Source: Flavobacteriaceae bacterium | GTDB lineage: Bacteria; Bacteroidota; Bacteroidia; Flavobacteriales; Flavobacteriaceae | Direction of reading: 5' to 3' | Assembly: GCA_009693635.1 (NCBI GenBank) | Contig: SHWW01000004.1 | Location: 1-55,009 of the forward strand | Length of the DNA stretch: 55,009 nucleotides | Shown: positions 54,108 to 55,009 of the stretch, in pieces | Numbering within the stretch: position 1 is the stretch's first letter | Layout: every line of letters starts with the position of its first letter | The notes under the pieces: generated by a model | Seen by the model: the letters and a program-made list of their open reading frames with translations, nothing else | Told to the model about the DNA's origin: nothing | The model's database searches: none | Position numbers and translations under genes: made by a program

Positions 54108-55009
54108 TTAAGCTGGAATTTGCTGACTTAAACAATGCAGTGTTCCAAATCCCCAAATTAAATCAATAGCGCTAATTCCTATAATTTCTCGATCTGTAAA
54201 ACAATCAGCTAGAATATTCAATGCAACTCTATCATTAGAATCATTAAAGGTTGGAACCAACACGCACTTATTTAATATTAAAAAATTAGCATAGCTTGCC
54301 GGTAACACAATGCCGTCAAAATAAATTCTTTTTGGCATTGGTAATTCCACTATGTTTAAAGGTTTTCCATTTTCTAATTTTGCATTTTGCAGTCTTTTTA
54401 GATTGTCTTGCAACGGCTTATAGTTGTTGTCTTTTTTATCAGATTCAACAATAGTTACCACTGTATTTTCATTTACAAAACGACACAAATCATCAATATG
54501 ACCGTGGGTATCATCACCTTCAATTCCGTTTCCAAGCCAAATAACATTCGTAATTCCAAGGTATTCTTTGAAAACAGTTTCGTAATCAGCTTTTGTGAAA
54601 TTAGGATTTCTAACTTGAATAGTTGGGTGCATCAAGCACTCTTCTGAAGTAATAAGTGTTCCTTTCCCATTGGTTTCAATAGCGCCACCTTCTACAATTA
54701 CCGGTTTTCCTTTGTAGGTAACTTGTTGGACCGGAATGTCTAAAAATTTAGCCACCATTCTTGGCAACCACTTGTCCAATTGATAATTATTGTATTTTGT
54801 CCATCCATTGAAATTAAAGTCTAACGCTTCCTTTTTAGTTCCGTTTTTTATAATAATTGGACCTGAATCGCGCATCCAACTTCTATTTGTTTTATAAATT
54901 ATAAAAGAAACTGCTTTTATATTAACTTCAGCTATTTCTAGCATTCCAATCACTTTAGCTTTTAGTTTTTCATCGGCAACCACCAAAACAACTTCTTCAA
55001 ATGTGGTTA
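54108..55009 (-). CDS. Agmatine deiminase/peptidyl-arginine deiminase family protein, 5'-truncated by window edge
   Basis: Hydrolyses the guanidino group of agmatine (to N-carbamoylputrescine) or a related arginine compound. The frame is open to the window edge (TTFEEVVLVV before the track's TTG start), so the N-terminus lies beyond 55009. Conserved parts: RSWMRDSGPIIIKNG (substrate-binding Trp/Asp), NFNGWTKYNNYQ, VIVEGGAIETNGKGTLITSE, the catalytic His/Asp in GDDTHGHIDDLCRFVNENTV, and the nucleophile cysteine near the C-terminus in WGFGTLHCLSQQIP. About 300 residues are visible of a family length near 350. Its neighbours do not show whether it belongs to a putrescine pathway; the usual partner N-carbamoylputrescine amidase would lie outside the window. 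Confidence 0.92.
   Translation of the reverse strand, partial: TTFEEVVLVVADEKLKAKVIGMLEIAEVNIKAVSFIIYKTNRSWMRDSGPIIIKNGTKKEALDFNFNGWTKYNNYQLDKWLPRMVAKFLDIPVQQVTYKGKPVIVEGGAIETNGKGTLITSEECLMHPTIQVRNPNFTKADYETVFKEYLGITNVIWLGNGIEGDDTHGHIDDLCRFVNENTVVTIVESDKKDNNYKPLQDNLKRLQNAKLENGKPLNIVELPMPKRIYFDGIVLPASYANFLILNKCVLVPTFNDSNDRVALNILADCFTDREIIGISAIDLIWGFGTLHCLSQQIPA

Noticed and set aside
1-55009. CRISPR arrays, prophage, transposases, integrases, tRNA genes
   Set aside because: I looked for regularly spaced repeats, terminal inverted repeats, transposase/integrase motifs and cloverleaf-like segments with CCA ends and found none that could be supported.

Overview
The window is an AT-rich chromosomal segment from a member of the Bacteroidota, most likely Flavobacteriaceae and close to Flavobacterium. 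The evidence is a type IX secretion C-terminal sorting domain on a subtilase, Bacteroidota-restricted families (DUF3822, DUF4369-TlpA lipoprotein), the near absence of Shine-Dalgarno sequences, and several promoters of the Bacteroidota type (TTG, 19-20 bp, TAnnTTTG). The species is an inference. I see no phage, transposon, integron, CRISPR array or tRNA.

Layout. 1-6.97 kb (plus): 3' part of yidC, a MORN/YwqK-like exported protein, mnmA, a secreted subtilase, a nitronate monooxygenase/FabK-like enzyme and a small exported orphan. 7.0-15.9 kb (minus): a Tat-exported alkaline phosphatase, lysA, and gltD-gltB. 16.3-22.96 kb: sucC, a DUF1456 protein, a methyltransferase, a decayed esterase, uvrB, rlmF and a thiamine pyrophosphokinase. 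23.2-26.6 kb (minus): the translation operon thrS-infC-rpmI-rplT. 26.6-30.0 kb: a methionine gamma-lyase-like enzyme divergent from an Lrp/AsnC regulator, then lpd. 30.1-35.8 kb: rsmD-DUF3822, a RecD-like helicase, kdsB, fumC and a 54-residue membrane protein. 36.2-41.9 kb: rpsA, a TlpA-like lipoprotein, and a CstB-like persulfide dioxygenase/rhodanese with a TauE/SafE exporter. 42.0-45.1 kb: a VWA plus MoxR-like AAA+ pair facing a J-domain/KTSC fusion. 45.5-49.0 kb: a polyphosphate operon (SixA-like phosphatase, ppk1, ppx). 49.0-55.0 kb: dnaX, rnpB (RNase P RNA), a decayed GNAT acetyltransferase, an M1 metallopeptidase and a truncated agmatine-deiminase-family gene.

Most of the window is ordinary housekeeping, and I do not claim a wholly new multi-gene system. 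The observations most worth a second look are fine-scale. dnaX carries an A10 run containing the heptamer A AAA AAG exactly where a gamma subunit would end, with stop codons immediately in both other frames. infC must start at an AUA codon about 220 nt upstream of the ORF-track start. Two unlisted pseudogenes are legible in gaps; in one of them both internal stops fall at apparent Trp positions. The rpsA leader can fold into a long stem-loop downstream of a consensus promoter.
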